From Nocardia abscessus (GTDB lineage: Bacteria; Actinomycetota; Actinomycetes; Mycobacteriales; Mycobacteriaceae), in NCBI RefSeq assembly GCF_015477775.1, contig NZ_JADLQO010000010.1, forward strand, positions 62,001 through 126,000: a stretch of 64,000 nucleotides of DNA, given 5' to 3'. A model generated the notes under the pieces. That model worked only from the letters and a program-made list of their open reading frames with translations. It was not told where the DNA came from and made no database searches. Positions 8,061-16,727 of this stretch are shown here, in pieces (positions within the stretch are counted from its first letter, which is position 1; each line of letters starts with the position of its first letter). The position numbers and the translations under genes are program-made.

Positions 8061-8330
8061 TCCGATGTGAAGTACGTCGCCCGGCTCTGGCGCGCCGCCG
8101 GTCCCGGATCTACGCTGACGCCGACACGAACGCTGAACCCGCTGCACACCAAGGGTATTCGTCGTCCGGCTGTCCCCGGCGGGTCACCGCCGCGCCGCGG
8201 ATGCGCCGGTGCTGTGTCGCGATCATCGGCGCGCACCGCCGCGCGCCCTATCCGAGCCGTCGATACGCTCGTTCGCCTTGCCGCGCAGGCGTTCACGATG
8301 GCTCACCGGTAGCTCGAGGGGTTGTGCCAC

Positions 8331-9137
8331 TTGCCCACCATCAGACCCTCCCGGTCCCTGCTGGCCGTGCTTGCCGCGGTACTCCTGCTGCCCGCCTGCG
8401 GTTCCGGCGCGCAGCAGGCGCACAGCCCGGCGCCCCCGCCCCCGCACGTCGCGCCGCACTGGGACTACGACGCCGAGGGCCCCGACCATTGGGCCGATCT
8501 GGATCGGGACTATCTGACCTGCAAGAGCGGCCATCAGCAGTCGCCCGTCGATCTCCCGGGGCATGCCCGGCTCGAACTGTCCGAACACATCACCATCGAC
8601 TATCACTCCGTGCCCGCGGTGGCCCTGCTGAACAACGGGCACACCGTGCAGGCGAATCTCCCGGCGGGCAACGGGAATCGCGTCGTCGTCGACGGCGTGC
8701 CGTTCGAACTCGCGCAGTTCCATTTCCATCTGCCGAGCGAACACACCGTGGACGGCGTGGGCACGACGATGGAAGCGCACTTCGTGCACAAGAGCGCGGC
8801 GGGCGAAGTAGCCGTGCTCGCCGTGCTCTTGCAAGCCGCGCCGGGACCGTCGGCCTTCGCGCCGATCCTCTCGGTCGCACCGCAGGCGGTGGACGCCGCG
8901 ACCGTCGTGCCGGGCCCGATCGACCTGCGCTCGATGCTGCCGGGTGTCGCCGATCAATACCGCTATCAGGGTTCGCTCACCACCCCGCCGTGCAGCGAGG
9001 GCGTCTCGTGGACGGTGCTGGGCAGTCCGGTCGCGGTGAACACCGCCGACGCGGACCGGTACCGGACGCTGTTCGCGCACAGCAATCGGCCGACGCAGCC
9101 GTTGAACGGACGGGCGGTCACGCTGGCCGGTGGGTGA
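8331..9137 (+). CDS. Lipoprotein alpha-class carbonic anhydrase
   Basis: Secreted, lipid-anchored enzyme (268 residues) that interconverts CO2 and bicarbonate. The N-terminus is a lipoprotein signal (hydrophobic LLAVLAAVLLLPAC, lipobox Cys about residue 23). The alpha-CA core is complete: QQSPVDLP near 69-76, zinc ligands in HFH (about 131 and 133) and in EAHFVH (about 150), and the later block YQGSLTTPPCSEGV. I choose the TTG at 8331 because GAGGGG lies nine bases upstream and the product then starts like a normal lipoprotein; the TTG at 8322 would add three residues but leaves no spacing. It lies a short way upstream of the urease genes, whose product chemistry also yields CO2. Confidence 0.93.
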   Translation: MPTIRPSRSLLAVLAAVLLLPACGSGAQQAHSPAPPPPHVAPHWDYDAEGPDHWADLDRDYLTCKSGHQQSPVDLPGHARLELSEHITIDYHSVPAVALLNNGHTVQANLPAGNGNRVVVDGVPFELAQFHFHLPSEHTVDGVGTTMEAHFVHKSAAGEVAVLAVLLQAAPGPSAFAPILSVAPQAVDAATVVPGPIDLRSMLPGVADQYRYQGSLTTPPCSEGVSWTVLGSPVAVNTADADRYRTLFAHSNRPTQPLNGRAVTLAGG

Positions 9138-9179
9138 GGCCCGCACGGCGGGCGGTGCGTGCTGTGCGACAGTGATTAC

Positions 9180-9626
9180 ATGACACAGCAGGAGACCCAG
9201 CAGGTCGGCTCGCTGGCGGATGTCACGCCCGAGCAGATGAACGCCTACAGCGAAGGCACCTTCGCGGACCTGATCGGCCTGCGCTACACCGAGCTGAGCC
9301 CCGACCGCGTGCGCGGCGAGTGGGTGGTCAAGCCGCATCTGTACCAGCCCGCGGGCATCCAGAACGGCGGCGTGTACTGCACCGTCATCGAGACGCTCGC
9401 CAGCATCGCAGGCGGCGTCTGGTTCGGTGACCAGGGCACGGTGGTCGGCGTGAACAACAACACCGACTTCCTGCGCGCGGTGCGCGAGGGCACGCTGTCG
9501 GGTGAGGCGACCCCGCTGCATCGCGGCAGGCTGCAGCAGCTGTGGCAGGTCGTCATCACCGACGAGGAGGGGCGCACCGTGGCCCGCGGCCAGGTGCGGC
9601 TGCAGAATCTGCCGCGTCGTTCCTGA
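9180..9626 (+). CDS. PaaI/hotdog-fold thioesterase
   Basis: Hotdog-fold acyl-CoA thioesterase of 148 residues. Supporting segments are AEGTF-like SEGTFADLIGLRY near residue 25, the catalytic-helix phrase QPAGIQNGGVYCTVIETLAS in the middle, then VGVNNNTDFLRAV and the C-terminal VARGQVRLQNL, all typical of the PaaI/DUF4442-type hotdog group. The frame opens at 9159, but the ATG at 9180 starts MTQQETQQ and excludes a Cys-rich lead with no ribosome site. Substrate is unknown; a relation to the neighbouring urease genes is not evident. Confidence 0.85.
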   Translation: MTQQETQQVGSLADVTPEQMNAYSEGTFADLIGLRYTELSPDRVRGEWVVKPHLYQPAGIQNGGVYCTVIETLASIAGGVWFGDQGTVVGVNNNTDFLRAVREGTLSGEATPLHRGRLQQLWQVVITDEEGRTVARGQVRLQNLPRRS

Positions 9627-9702
9627 GCGCTCGTCCGGCGACGGCGGAACGGGCGTGCCAGAATGTCCGTCACCTGCCACTGCGAACCGGTGAGGAGCCC
9701 GG

Positions 9703-10005
9703 ATGCGACTGTCACCGCACGAGCAGGAACGTCTGCTGCTCAGCTACGCCGCCGAGCTGGCAAGGCGCAGGCAGGCCCGCGGACTCAAGCTGAACCACCC
9801 GGAGGCGGTGGCGCTGATCACCGACCATGTGCTGGAAGGCGCGCGCGACGGCCGCACCGTCGCCGAGCTGATGTCGTCGGGGCGGACGGTCCTCACCCGC
9901 GCCGACGTGATGGAAGGGGTGCCGGAGATGATCCCCGACGTCCAGGTCGAGGCGACCTTCCCGGACGGCACCAAACTCGTGACCGTGCACCACCCGATCG
10001 GTTAG
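9703..10005 (+). CDS. ureA: Urease gamma subunit
   Basis: Small structural subunit of urease (100 residues), which with UreB and UreC hydrolyses urea to ammonia and carbamate in the cytoplasm. The sequence is textbook UreA: it begins MRLSPHEQERLLL, has LNHPEAVALI in the middle and ends with VEATFPDGTKLVTVHHPI. A GGTGAGGAG ribosome site precedes the ATG. First gene of ureA-ureB-ureC, with a 56-base gap to ureB. Confidence 0.98.
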   Translation: MRLSPHEQERLLLSYAAELARRRQARGLKLNHPEAVALITDHVLEGARDGRTVAELMSSGRTVLTRADVMEGVPEMIPDVQVEATFPDGTKLVTVHHPIG

Positions 10006-10061
10006 GCGGGCGGTATGCGCTACCCGAGCGAGGTTCTGCGCGGAGCGAGTCGAGGTCCGGC

Positions 10062-10373
10062 ATGATTCCCGGCGAATACTTCTGCGCCGAGGGCGTCGTC
10101 GAACTGAACTCCGGCGCGGATCGTCTTGAGCTCGACGTGATCAATACCGGCGACCGGCCGGTGCAGGTCGGCAGCCATGTGCACTTCCCCCAGGCGAACG
10201 CGGCGCTGGATTTCGACCGAGCGGCCGCGCACGGCCGTCGGCTCGACATCCCGGCCGGGACCGCGGTGCGGTTCGAACCCGGTCTCGGTCAACGCGTCCG
10301 GCTCGTGCCGTTGGGCGGCGCCCGCGAGGTCCACGGGATCTCCCTGACCCCACCGGGCCGTCTCGATGACTAG
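10062..10373 (+). CDS. ureB: Urease beta subunit
   Basis: Urease beta subunit of 103 residues, beginning MIPGEYFCAEG and carrying the family phrases NTGDRPVQVGSHVHFPQANAALDFDR and AVRFEPG. The N-terminal Gly-Glu-Tyr form matches UreB (usually IPGE). The ATG at 10062 is preferred over the long upstream open frame, which runs across ureA in another frame. UreB forms the trimer core with UreA and UreC. Confidence 0.97.
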   Translation: MIPGEYFCAEGVVELNSGADRLELDVINTGDRPVQVGSHVHFPQANAALDFDRAAAHGRRLDIPAGTAVRFEPGLGQRVRLVPLGGAREVHGISLTPPGRLDD

Positions 10374-10432
10374 TCCGGGTGCCCGGCCGGGGTATGCGGG
10401 AATTCGTACGCGGGCTCAGGAGGCAGGACGCG

Positions 10433-12154
10433 ATGAGTGAGCTGAGCCGGGCGCGGTACGCCGAGCTGTTCGGGCCGACGACGGGCGATCGGATCAGATT
10501 GGCGGACACCGATCTGCTGATCGAGATCACCGAGGACCGCAGCGGGGGACCGGGGCGCGCGGGCGACGAGGCCGTCTTCGGCGGCGGCAAGGTGCTGCGC
10601 GAATCCATGGGACAGTCCCGCGCGACGCGTGCCGAGGGCGCTCCCGACACCGTCATCACGGGCGTGGTCATCATCGATCACTGGGGAATCATCAAGGCGG
10701 ATGTCGGGATTCGCGATGGGCGGATCAGCGCGATCGGCAAGGCGGGCAACCCGGACACCATGACCGGGGTGCACCCGGACCTGGTCGTCGGCCCGTCCAC
10801 CGAGATCATCGCGGGCAACGGCCGCATCCTCACCGCGGGCGCGATCGACTGTCACGTGCACTTCATCTGCCCGCAGCTGCTCCAGGAGGCGCTCGGCGGC
10901 GGCATCACCACCCTCATCGGCGGGGGCACCGGTCCGGCCGAGGGCAGCAAGGCGACCACCGTGACGCCCGGCGCCTGGCATCTGGCGCGGATGCTCGAGG
11001 CCACCGACGCCTGGCCGGTGAACATCGTGCTGCTCGGCAAGGGCAACACCGTCAGCGCCGAGGCCATGTGGGAGCAATTGCGCGCCGGGGCATCGGGGTT
11101 CAAGCTGCACGAGGACTGGGGCTCCACGCCCGCCGCGATCGATGCCTGCCTCACCGTGGCCGACGCGGCGGGGGTGCAGGTGGCACTGCACTCGGACACC
11201 TTGAACGAGGCCGGTTTCGTCGAGGACACCCTGGCGGCGATCGCGGGCCGCGGCATCCACGCCTACCACACCGAGGGTGCGGGCGGCGGGCACGCGCCCG
11301 ATATCATCACCGTCGCCGCCCATCCCAACGTGCTGCCCAGCTCGACCAACCCGACGCGCCCGCACACCGTCAACACCCTCGACGAGCATCTGGACATGCT
11401 CATGGTGTGCCATCACCTGAGCGCGTCGATCCCGGAGGATCTGGCCTTCGCGGAGAGCCGCATCCGCCCCTCCACCATCGCGGCGGAGGATCTGCTGCAC
11501 GATCTCGGCGCCATCTCGATGATCGGCAGCGACTCGCAGGCCATGGGCCGCATCGGCGAGGTCGTGCTGCGCACCTGGCAGACCGCGCACGTGATGAAGC
11601 GCCGCCGCGGCCCGTTGCCGGGCGACGGCGCCGCCGACAACGCCCGGGTGCGGCGCTACGTCGCGAAATACACCATCTGCCCCGCCGTCGCGCACGGCCT
11701 GGACCACGAGATCGGTTCGGTCGAGGTCGGCAAGCTCGCCGACTTGGTGCTGTGGGAGCCCGCGTTCTTCGGCGTCCGCCCGCACGCGGTGCTCAAGGGC
11801 GGGGCGATCGCCTGGGCCGCGATGGGCGACGCCAACGCCTCCATCCCGACGCCACAGCCGGTGTTGCCGCGCCCCATGTTCGGCGCCGCTGCGGCGGCCG
11901 CGGCCGCGACCTCGCTGCACTTCGTCTCCGAGCAGGCGATCGAGGACGGCCTCGCCGACCGGCTGCGGGTCCAGCGCAGACTCGTGCCGGTGCGCAACGT
12001 CCGTGGCGTGACGAAGACGGACCTGCCGCACAACGACGCCATGCCGCGCATCGAAGTCGAGCCGGACACCTTCACCGTCCGCATCGACGGCGAGGTCTGG
12101 CGCGAAGACCCGGCCACCGAACTCCCGATGGCCCAACGCTACTTCCTCTTCTAG
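10433..12154 (+). CDS. ureC: Urease alpha (catalytic) subunit
   Basis: Nickel-dependent catalytic subunit, 573 residues, the normal length. Visible active-site elements: HVH nickel ligands at 141-143, carbamylated lysine Lys224 in GFKLHEDWG, His253 in ALHSD, His279 in HTEGAGGGH, and the mobile-flap MVCHH with Cys326. The N-terminus SRARYAELFGPTTGDRIRLAD is classical. The start at 10433 follows CAGGAGG. No ureE, ureF, ureG or ureD follows in the window; the next gene encodes an unrelated secreted protein. Nickel insertion therefore needs accessory genes located elsewhere. Confidence 0.98.
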   Translation: MSELSRARYAELFGPTTGDRIRLADTDLLIEITEDRSGGPGRAGDEAVFGGGKVLRESMGQSRATRAEGAPDTVITGVVIIDHWGIIKADVGIRDGRISAIGKAGNPDTMTGVHPDLVVGPSTEIIAGNGRILTAGAIDCHVHFICPQLLQEALGGGITTLIGGGTGPAEGSKATTVTPGAWHLARMLEATDAWPVNIVLLGKGNTVSAEAMWEQLRAGASGFKLHEDWGSTPAAIDACLTVADAAGVQVALHSDTLNEAGFVEDTLAAIAGRGIHAYHTEGAGGGHAPDIITVAAHPNVLPSSTNPTRPHTVNTLDEHLDMLMVCHHLSASIPEDLAFAESRIRPSTIAAEDLLHDLGAISMIGSDSQAMGRIGEVVLRTWQTAHVMKRRRGPLPGDGAADNARVRRYVAKYTICPAVAHGLDHEIGSVEVGKLADLVLWEPAFFGVRPHAVLKGGAIAWAAMGDANASIPTPQPVLPRPMFGAAAAAAAATSLHFVSEQAIEDGLADRLRVQRRLVPVRNVRGVTKTDLPHNDAMPRIEVEPDTFTVRIDGEVWREDPATELPMAQRYFLF

Positions 12155-12254
12155 TGCGGATGGTTGGTGAACCCCGAGAAGAGTTCTCGCTCATGTGCCC
12201 CTCGCGGGGTGTATGGTCCGGTGGCTCGTCGGAGCTAGAGGAAGGGAGGACGGC

Positions 12255-12728
12255 ATGCCTCGACCAGTTGAGCGAGGGGTGCGGCGTCGACTGGCCGTGG
12301 GAGTCGTCGGGGCGGTGACGCTTTTGGCCACGATCTTCGCGACCTCGGCGGCCGCGCCGGTGCCGTCCGGGTCGGGTGGAACGCAGTCCTCGGGAGATCC
12401 TGCGGTCGAGTTGAACGACTACTGCTACGAGCACGGCGCGGTCGGCCGCCTCGCCGACGGCCGGACCGTCTATTGCACGCAGGTGCAGCGCACCGACGCG
12501 TACGTGTGGTCCTACCGTCGGGACCCGATTCCGCTCGATCCCAACACGCGCGACTACGCCTGCGGCAGTGACGCTTGCTTCGGGTCGGACGGCGCCCGCG
12601 TCCCGAACTACCAGCGCTGCGGGGTTCTCTGCGGCGAGCCGCCTACCAGTGGTGACATTCAGAGCGGACTCTACGACTGCTTCGAAACGGGAGCCGCGTT
12701 CGAAGAATGCGAACGCCGCATCCGATGA
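12255..12728 (+). CDS. Secreted Cys-rich protein of unknown function
   Basis: Predicted exported protein of 157 residues. The N-terminus has basic residues, then a hydrophobic core AVGVVGAVTLLATIFATSAAA, consistent with a Sec signal peptide cleaved near AAA-PVP. The mature part contains about nine cysteines (DYCYEHG, VYCTQ, YACGSDACFG, RCGVLCGE, DCF, ECE), suggesting disulfides. GGAAGGGAGGA lies directly before the ATG at 12255; the longer open frame upstream is not needed. Not recognised as a named family. Confidence 0.75.
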   Translation: MPRPVERGVRRRLAVGVVGAVTLLATIFATSAAAPVPSGSGGTQSSGDPAVELNDYCYEHGAVGRLADGRTVYCTQVQRTDAYVWSYRRDPIPLDPNTRDYACGSDACFGSDGARVPNYQRCGVLCGEPPTSGDIQSGLYDCFETGAAFEECERRIR

Positions 12729-12761
12729 GTCGTGCCACGATCGGAAGATCGAATCCCCTCG

Positions 12762-13472
12762 CTACTCGGCGGTGTCGAGGCGAGAAGTGACGACGCGGAC
12801 GAGAAGATCGACGGTGTAGTCGAATTCGCGGTCGCGGTCGAAGCGCGCCAAGTGGGGGGCGGCGAGGACGACCTGGGGCAGCCCGGACGCTTCGAGGCTG
12901 CGCTCTCGTTCGGCGATTCCGTCGGCGTCGCTGGTGCCGAACGTCGGTCCCGCGGAGACTTCGCGGAGCAGGGTTCCGACCAGGGTGGCCAGCAGAGTAC
13001 GCAGTAGGTGCACCGCTTCTTCGGCGGAGTTCCCGGTTCGGCGCAGCACGGTGAGGACCGCTTCGATCGGCGCGAGGCCGGCCTGCGACGACAGCTGACG
13101 GGTCAGGACCAGAATCGCCGCCTGCGGGTGCGAGAGCGTGACCCGGCGGAACTCGTGCGCCAGCGCTCGCAGGTCGTCTTCGACAGAGTCCGTCGGCGCA
13201 GGCACCCGCAGTTGCCCGAGGATGTGCTCGGCGATGGCGTCGAGCAGGTCGTCCTTGCCCGCGACGTGGTGATAGAGGCTTTTGGCGTCCACGCCGAGCA
13301 CGCGACCGACGGTGCGCATGCTCACGGCGCCGATGCCGTCGGCGTCGATCACCGCGAGGGCGGCCTCCCGTATCGCCGCACGTGAGAGCTGTGTTTCGGC
13401 CTTCGGCGGCCGTCCCCGGCGGGGCGCGCTCGCGGGTGGGGTCGAGGTGGCCGGACCTGTCATGGCCTTCAT
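12762..13472 (-). CDS. TetR-family regulator
   Basis: Regulator of 236 residues with a basic N-terminus (RRGRPPKAE) and a TetR helix-turn-helix at about 30-75 (AIREAALAVIDADGIG, then VGRVLGVDAKSLYHHVAGKDDLLD). The C-terminal ligand domain resembles the TetR_C group found with tetracycline-type regulators. It is divergent from the NTF2-like gene at 13692, and two CCAC-N3-GTGG dyads at 13495-13536 lie between them. It most likely represses itself and the divergent genes (inference). Confidence 0.9.
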   Translation of the reverse strand: MKAMTGPATSTPPASAPRRGRPPKAETQLSRAAIREAALAVIDADGIGAVSMRTVGRVLGVDAKSLYHHVAGKDDLLDAIAEHILGQLRVPAPTDSVEDDLRALAHEFRRVTLSHPQAAILVLTRQLSSQAGLAPIEAVLTVLRRTGNSAEEAVHLLRTLLATLVGTLLREVSAGPTFGTSDADGIAERERSLEASGLPQVVLAAPHLARFDRDREFDYTVDLLVRVVTSRLDTAE

Positions 13473-13494
13473 TGTTCCCTACCCTTGCGTATTT

Positions 13495-13505
13495 CCACAC
13501 TGTGG
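13495..13505. promoter_or_regulatory. Operator-like dyad 1 for divergent TetR
   Basis: CCAC-ACT-GTGG in the context TTCCACACTGTGGGTTT. Same core as the second site at 13526-13536; the two centres are 31 bp apart, close to three helical turns. Confidence 0.6.
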
Positions 13506-13514
13506 GTTTACTCT

Positions 13515-13547
13515 GCACATTAATTCCACGACGTGGGATTAATGTGC
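13515..13547. promoter_or_regulatory. 33-bp palindrome, operator-like dyad 2
   Basis: Arms GCACATTAATTCCACG (13515-13530) and CGTGGGATTAATGTGC (13532-13547) around one base, with 15 of 16 pairs matching. It contains the CCAC-GAC-GTGG core at 13526-13536 shared with the first dyad. It lies between the TetR gene and the NTF2-like gene and is a likely TetR binding site. Confidence 0.7.
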
Positions 13548-13691
13548 GAGATGGGATGTCGGATGCAGCTGCCATGGGGACACGGTGAGGTGCTGGACCT
13601 GGCGAGCGTCGGCTCGCGTGTCGATCACCTGGGCGATTTCCCACCTTCACCCACGGTGCGATCACCCACCGCCGAACCCGCAGGAGAATCC

Positions 13692-14252
13692 ATGACCGAC
13701 GGTTTCGCCATCCCGCCCATCGAGGTGCTGCGGGCCCGCGAGAAGCTCGTCCTCGACCACTTCCACGACGAGGTGCGGCAGGAGTGGGACGACGTGCTGG
13801 CCACGTTCCCGCATCCGCACTACGAGATCATTCCCACCCTCACCGTCCACGACGGCGACGCCGAGGTCCGCGGCTACTACCACGACACGCGCGTCGCCTT
13901 CCCCGATCAGGATCACGAGATCATCGCCCTGCGCCACAGCGCCGACGCGGTCATCGTCGAATTCTGGCTGCTCGGCACGCATTCGGGACCGCTCGGCCCC
14001 ATTCCGCCCACCGGCTCCCGGCACCGCACCCGGATGACGGCGTACTTCGTCTTCGACGACGACCAGAACTTGATCATCGAGCGGATCTACTTCGACACGC
14101 TGTCGCTGCTGCGACAGCTCATCGGCGGCCTGAACCTGCGCAACCCGCGCACATGGCCGTTGGTCATCCGCAGCCTGCGCGGACTGCTCGCCATGTCGAG
14201 CAACCCCGACCCACGGCTGGTCGACACCCAACCCGCCGACCTCACGGCCTGA
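13692..14252 (+). CDS. SnoaL/NTF2-like protein
   Basis: Protein of 186 residues with the NTF2-like (SnoaL) cone fold suggested by EWDDVLATFPHPHYEI, the repeat of short beta strands, and RMTAYFVFDDDQNLIIERIYFDTLSLLRQL. Such proteins are polyketide cyclases, isomerases or ligand-binding domains; the substrate here is unknown. A GCAGGAGAATCC ribosome site supports the ATG at 13692 over in-frame upstream codons. The MBL gene begins eight bases after its stop, so the two are probably co-transcribed under the divergent TetR. Confidence 0.75.
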   Translation: MTDGFAIPPIEVLRAREKLVLDHFHDEVRQEWDDVLATFPHPHYEIIPTLTVHDGDAEVRGYYHDTRVAFPDQDHEIIALRHSADAVIVEFWLLGTHSGPLGPIPPTGSRHRTRMTAYFVFDDDQNLIIERIYFDTLSLLRQLIGGLNLRNPRTWPLVIRSLRGLLAMSSNPDPRLVDTQPADLTA

Positions 14253-14260
14253 TCCGGCGG

Positions 14261-15055
14261 ATGAGAGTCCATCACCTCAACTGCGGCACGATGCGACCGC
14301 CCGCCACGCCCGGCGGATTGGTCTGCCACGTCCTGCTCATCGAGACCGACGACAGTCTCGTCCTGATCGATACCGGCATCGGCCTGCGCGACGCCGAAGC
14401 ACCGACCCGGCGCTTCGGCCGGGGCCGCTTCTACGTCCGCCCCGCCTTCGATCCGGACGAAGCCGCGATCAACCGGATCCGGCAACTCGGCTACGCCCCG
14501 GACGATGTCCGGCACATCGTGCTCACCCACTTCGACACCGACCACACCGGCGGTCTCGCCGACTTTCCCTGGGCCCGAGTGCATCTGACGAACGCGGAAG
14601 CGTTCGCCGCGCGGCATCCCCGGACGCTGATCGAACGAGAGCGCTACCGCCCCGCGCAACGCGCCCACAACCCGGCGCTCGTTCAGCACGAGCCGAGTTC
14701 CGGCGAGTCGTGGCGCGGCTTCCCCGGCGCCGAGGAGCTCACCGATATCGCGGCAGGCATCGTGCTGATCAACCTGCCCGGCCACACCCGCGGTCACGCC
14801 GCCGTCGCGGTCGACGCCGGTGAGCAGTGGATCCTGCACGTGGGGGATTCCTTCTATCATCACGGCCAACTCGACGGCACCGACTCCGCGCCCAGAGCGC
14901 TCACCGCGATGGAACGCGTCGTCGCCCACGACTGGCATAAGGTCCGGGCCAACCACCGACGGCTGGCCCAGCTATGGGCAGCCGCCGAGCCCGACCTCCT
15001 CCTCGTCAACGCACACGATCCGTACCTACTCGGCCGCGCGATCGAACGGGGATGA
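14261..15055 (+). CDS. Metallo-beta-lactamase-fold hydrolase (lactonase-like)
   Basis: Cytoplasmic MBL-fold hydrolase of 264 residues. The metal motif is THFDTDHTGG at about 89-98 (HxDxDH form), with HTRGH near 165-170 and VGDSFYHHG further on. This pattern matches the group containing quorum-quenching lactonases and related hydrolases, but no substrate can be assigned. It starts eight bases after the NTF2-like gene, indicating an operon. Confidence 0.85.
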   Translation: MRVHHLNCGTMRPPATPGGLVCHVLLIETDDSLVLIDTGIGLRDAEAPTRRFGRGRFYVRPAFDPDEAAINRIRQLGYAPDDVRHIVLTHFDTDHTGGLADFPWARVHLTNAEAFAARHPRTLIERERYRPAQRAHNPALVQHEPSSGESWRGFPGAEELTDIAAGIVLINLPGHTRGHAAVAVDAGEQWILHVGDSFYHHGQLDGTDSAPRALTAMERVVAHDWHKVRANHRRLAQLWAAAEPDLLLVNAHDPYLLGRAIERG

Positions 15056-15075
15056 CCTCTGCTGTCCGGGGGCGC

Positions 15076-15618
15076 CTATCCGAGCCGGTGCTCCTCGATC
15101 GATGTGCTCAGCCCGGTGCCGTTGAGATCCAGGTACAGCAGGCGTTCGGTGACCGACAGGGTGATGGTGTTGCGCCGTTCGATGGCCGGGACGGCGGAAT
15201 CGATGAAGTCGCGATCGAAGCTGTACAGCGGAATCGCTTCGGCGCGATGGATGCGCTTGCCGGTGAGTTGCGCCAGCACCTTGGCGGGGTCGCGGTGGGT
15301 GTAGACGGCGACGCGTTCGGCCAGCTTGCTGCCTCGATGCACGCGCTCCGCGTCGGGTGCGCCGACTTCGATCCAGGCGGTGAGGCGTCCGGTGAGATCA
15401 CGCACCAGCACCGCGGGCTCGTCGGTGGAGGACACCCCGCCGTCGCTGAAGCCGATGCCCTCCTCGTACTCGAGGCAATAGGCGAGCACGCGCGTCAGCA
15501 TGAACTCGGCGGATTCGGACGGATGCCGCGCTACCCGCAACTCCAACTCCTGGTAGACGCCCCGATCGACGTCGGCCAGGTGGACGGCGAAGTTGTGCAG
15601 TGTCGCGCTGAGTGCCAT
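15076..15618 (-). CDS. YaeQ-family protein
   Basis: YaeQ family member of 180 residues, the usual length. It begins MALSATLHNFAVHLADVDRGVY and contains LARHPSES-like VARHPSESAEFMLTRVLAYCLEYEEG and WIEVGAPDAERVHRGSK, all family signatures. YaeQ proteins have a PD-(D/E)xK nuclease-like fold with unsettled function. Convergent with the MBL gene, 20 bases apart. Confidence 0.93.
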   Translation of the reverse strand: MALSATLHNFAVHLADVDRGVYQELELRVARHPSESAEFMLTRVLAYCLEYEEGIGFSDGGVSSTDEPAVLVRDLTGRLTAWIEVGAPDAERVHRGSKLAERVAVYTHRDPAKVLAQLTGKRIHRAEAIPLYSFDRDFIDSAVPAIERRNTITLSVTERLLYLDLNGTGLSTSIEEHRLG

Positions 15619-15655
15619 AGGTGCAGGAGCTTAGCCCGCATCGCGCTACCGGTGA

Positions 15656-16543
15656 TCAGCCCTCTCGGTGCAGCGCGGCATTGATGATCGCCGTGGCGGG
15701 AGCGTGCAGAGCCTGTGCGGCGGTCTGGCCCGTCGCCGCCAGGTAGGCGTCGACCAGCCTGTTGCCGACGGCGTAACCGGCCCCGGTGGGCAACCCGACC
15801 GGGGCAGCGCCGAACCGTTCCGCGGTCGCGTCGCCGTGCACCCACGCCGTGAAGTTCTGCATGCCGGTCACGCCGAGTCCGGACACGACCTTGGCGAAGA
15901 CCGCGTCGTCGCGTAGATGGGGCACGCCGATGCGCGCGTAGCCGAGTTCGTCGCCGTAGAGCTGGCGGGCGAACGCATCGGCCAAGCCTTCGGAGACCAC
16001 GTGCTCGCCGACCGTGACGGTCGCCGGGTCCCAGACGACCCCACCCGGGCCGTAGCGCAGATTGTGGTTGAGTTCGTGCACGACGGACGCCTCCAGTCGC
16101 TGCACGTTCTCGGGGAAGGGCCACAGCGTGATGACGATGTAGCCGGAGATTCCGCCGCTGCCGGTCAAGCCGAGGGCGGGACCCATGAAGTGGGCGTCGC
16201 CGGGGTCGCCGAGCACGAACAGCACGGTGATGTCCGGGACCTCCAGCTTCGGCGTCGCCGCCAGTTGCACGGCGACGGCGTCGTCCAGAGCGCGACGGAT
16301 CCGGTCCCAGGCCCCGGCGGCCGCCAGCGTCTCGAGCGCGTCGAGACAGCGCTCCGCGTCACGGTCCAGCGGAAACCCGGACGAATGATGATGCATGGCA
16401 ACCAGGTCGACGTCTCCGGGGAAGTACCGGTACATGCCCGTCACGGGCTCGAGCATCGTGTGCAGCAAGGCGGCGCGATCCGCGGCGGGAGCCCGGAGGA
16501 TCTCTTTCATCGCCGAGTAGGTATCGAGAACGGTGATCGTCAT
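15656..16543 (-). CDS. DUF2268 putative zinc protease
   Basis: Protein of 295 residues with an HExxH zinc-peptidase motif, HELNH at 156-160 within EASVVHELNHNLRYG, and a downstream acidic ligand candidate in VVSEGLADAFA near 175-185. This matches the DUF2268 predicted Zn-dependent protease family. No signal peptide, so a cytosolic enzyme. I use the ATG at 16543 (MTITVLDTY); a longer frame upstream is poorly conserved in character. Confidence 0.85.
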   Translation of the reverse strand: MTITVLDTYSAMKEILRAPAADRAALLHTMLEPVTGMYRYFPGDVDLVAMHHHSSGFPLDRDAERCLDALETLAAAGAWDRIRRALDDAVAVQLAATPKLEVPDITVLFVLGDPGDAHFMGPALGLTGSGGISGYIVITLWPFPENVQRLEASVVHELNHNLRYGPGGVVWDPATVTVGEHVVSEGLADAFARQLYGDELGYARIGVPHLRDDAVFAKVVSGLGVTGMQNFTAWVHGDATAERFGAAPVGLPTGAGYAVGNRLVDAYLAATGQTAAQALHAPATAIINAALHREG

Positions 16544-16727
16544 GTCCCGTGACACTGAACATTGCCGCACCGTCGAGGTCAACTGGATTAACCGTCCGAT
16601 GACGATCGACGTGTGCTTCCGGGATCCGCAGCGGTTGTCCGGGTCCCATTGCGGGAAGGGCGACCGCGAGCTACTCCATCTCCCTGCCGCTTCGGTGAAT
16701 ATCATTGGGGGCGTCTAGGATTCGGCT

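Noticed and set aside
10370..12136. Long minus-strand ORF opposite ureC
   Set aside because: Antisense shadow in a GC-rich gene; Arg/Gly/His-rich product with no family and full overlap with ureC, whose motifs are complete.
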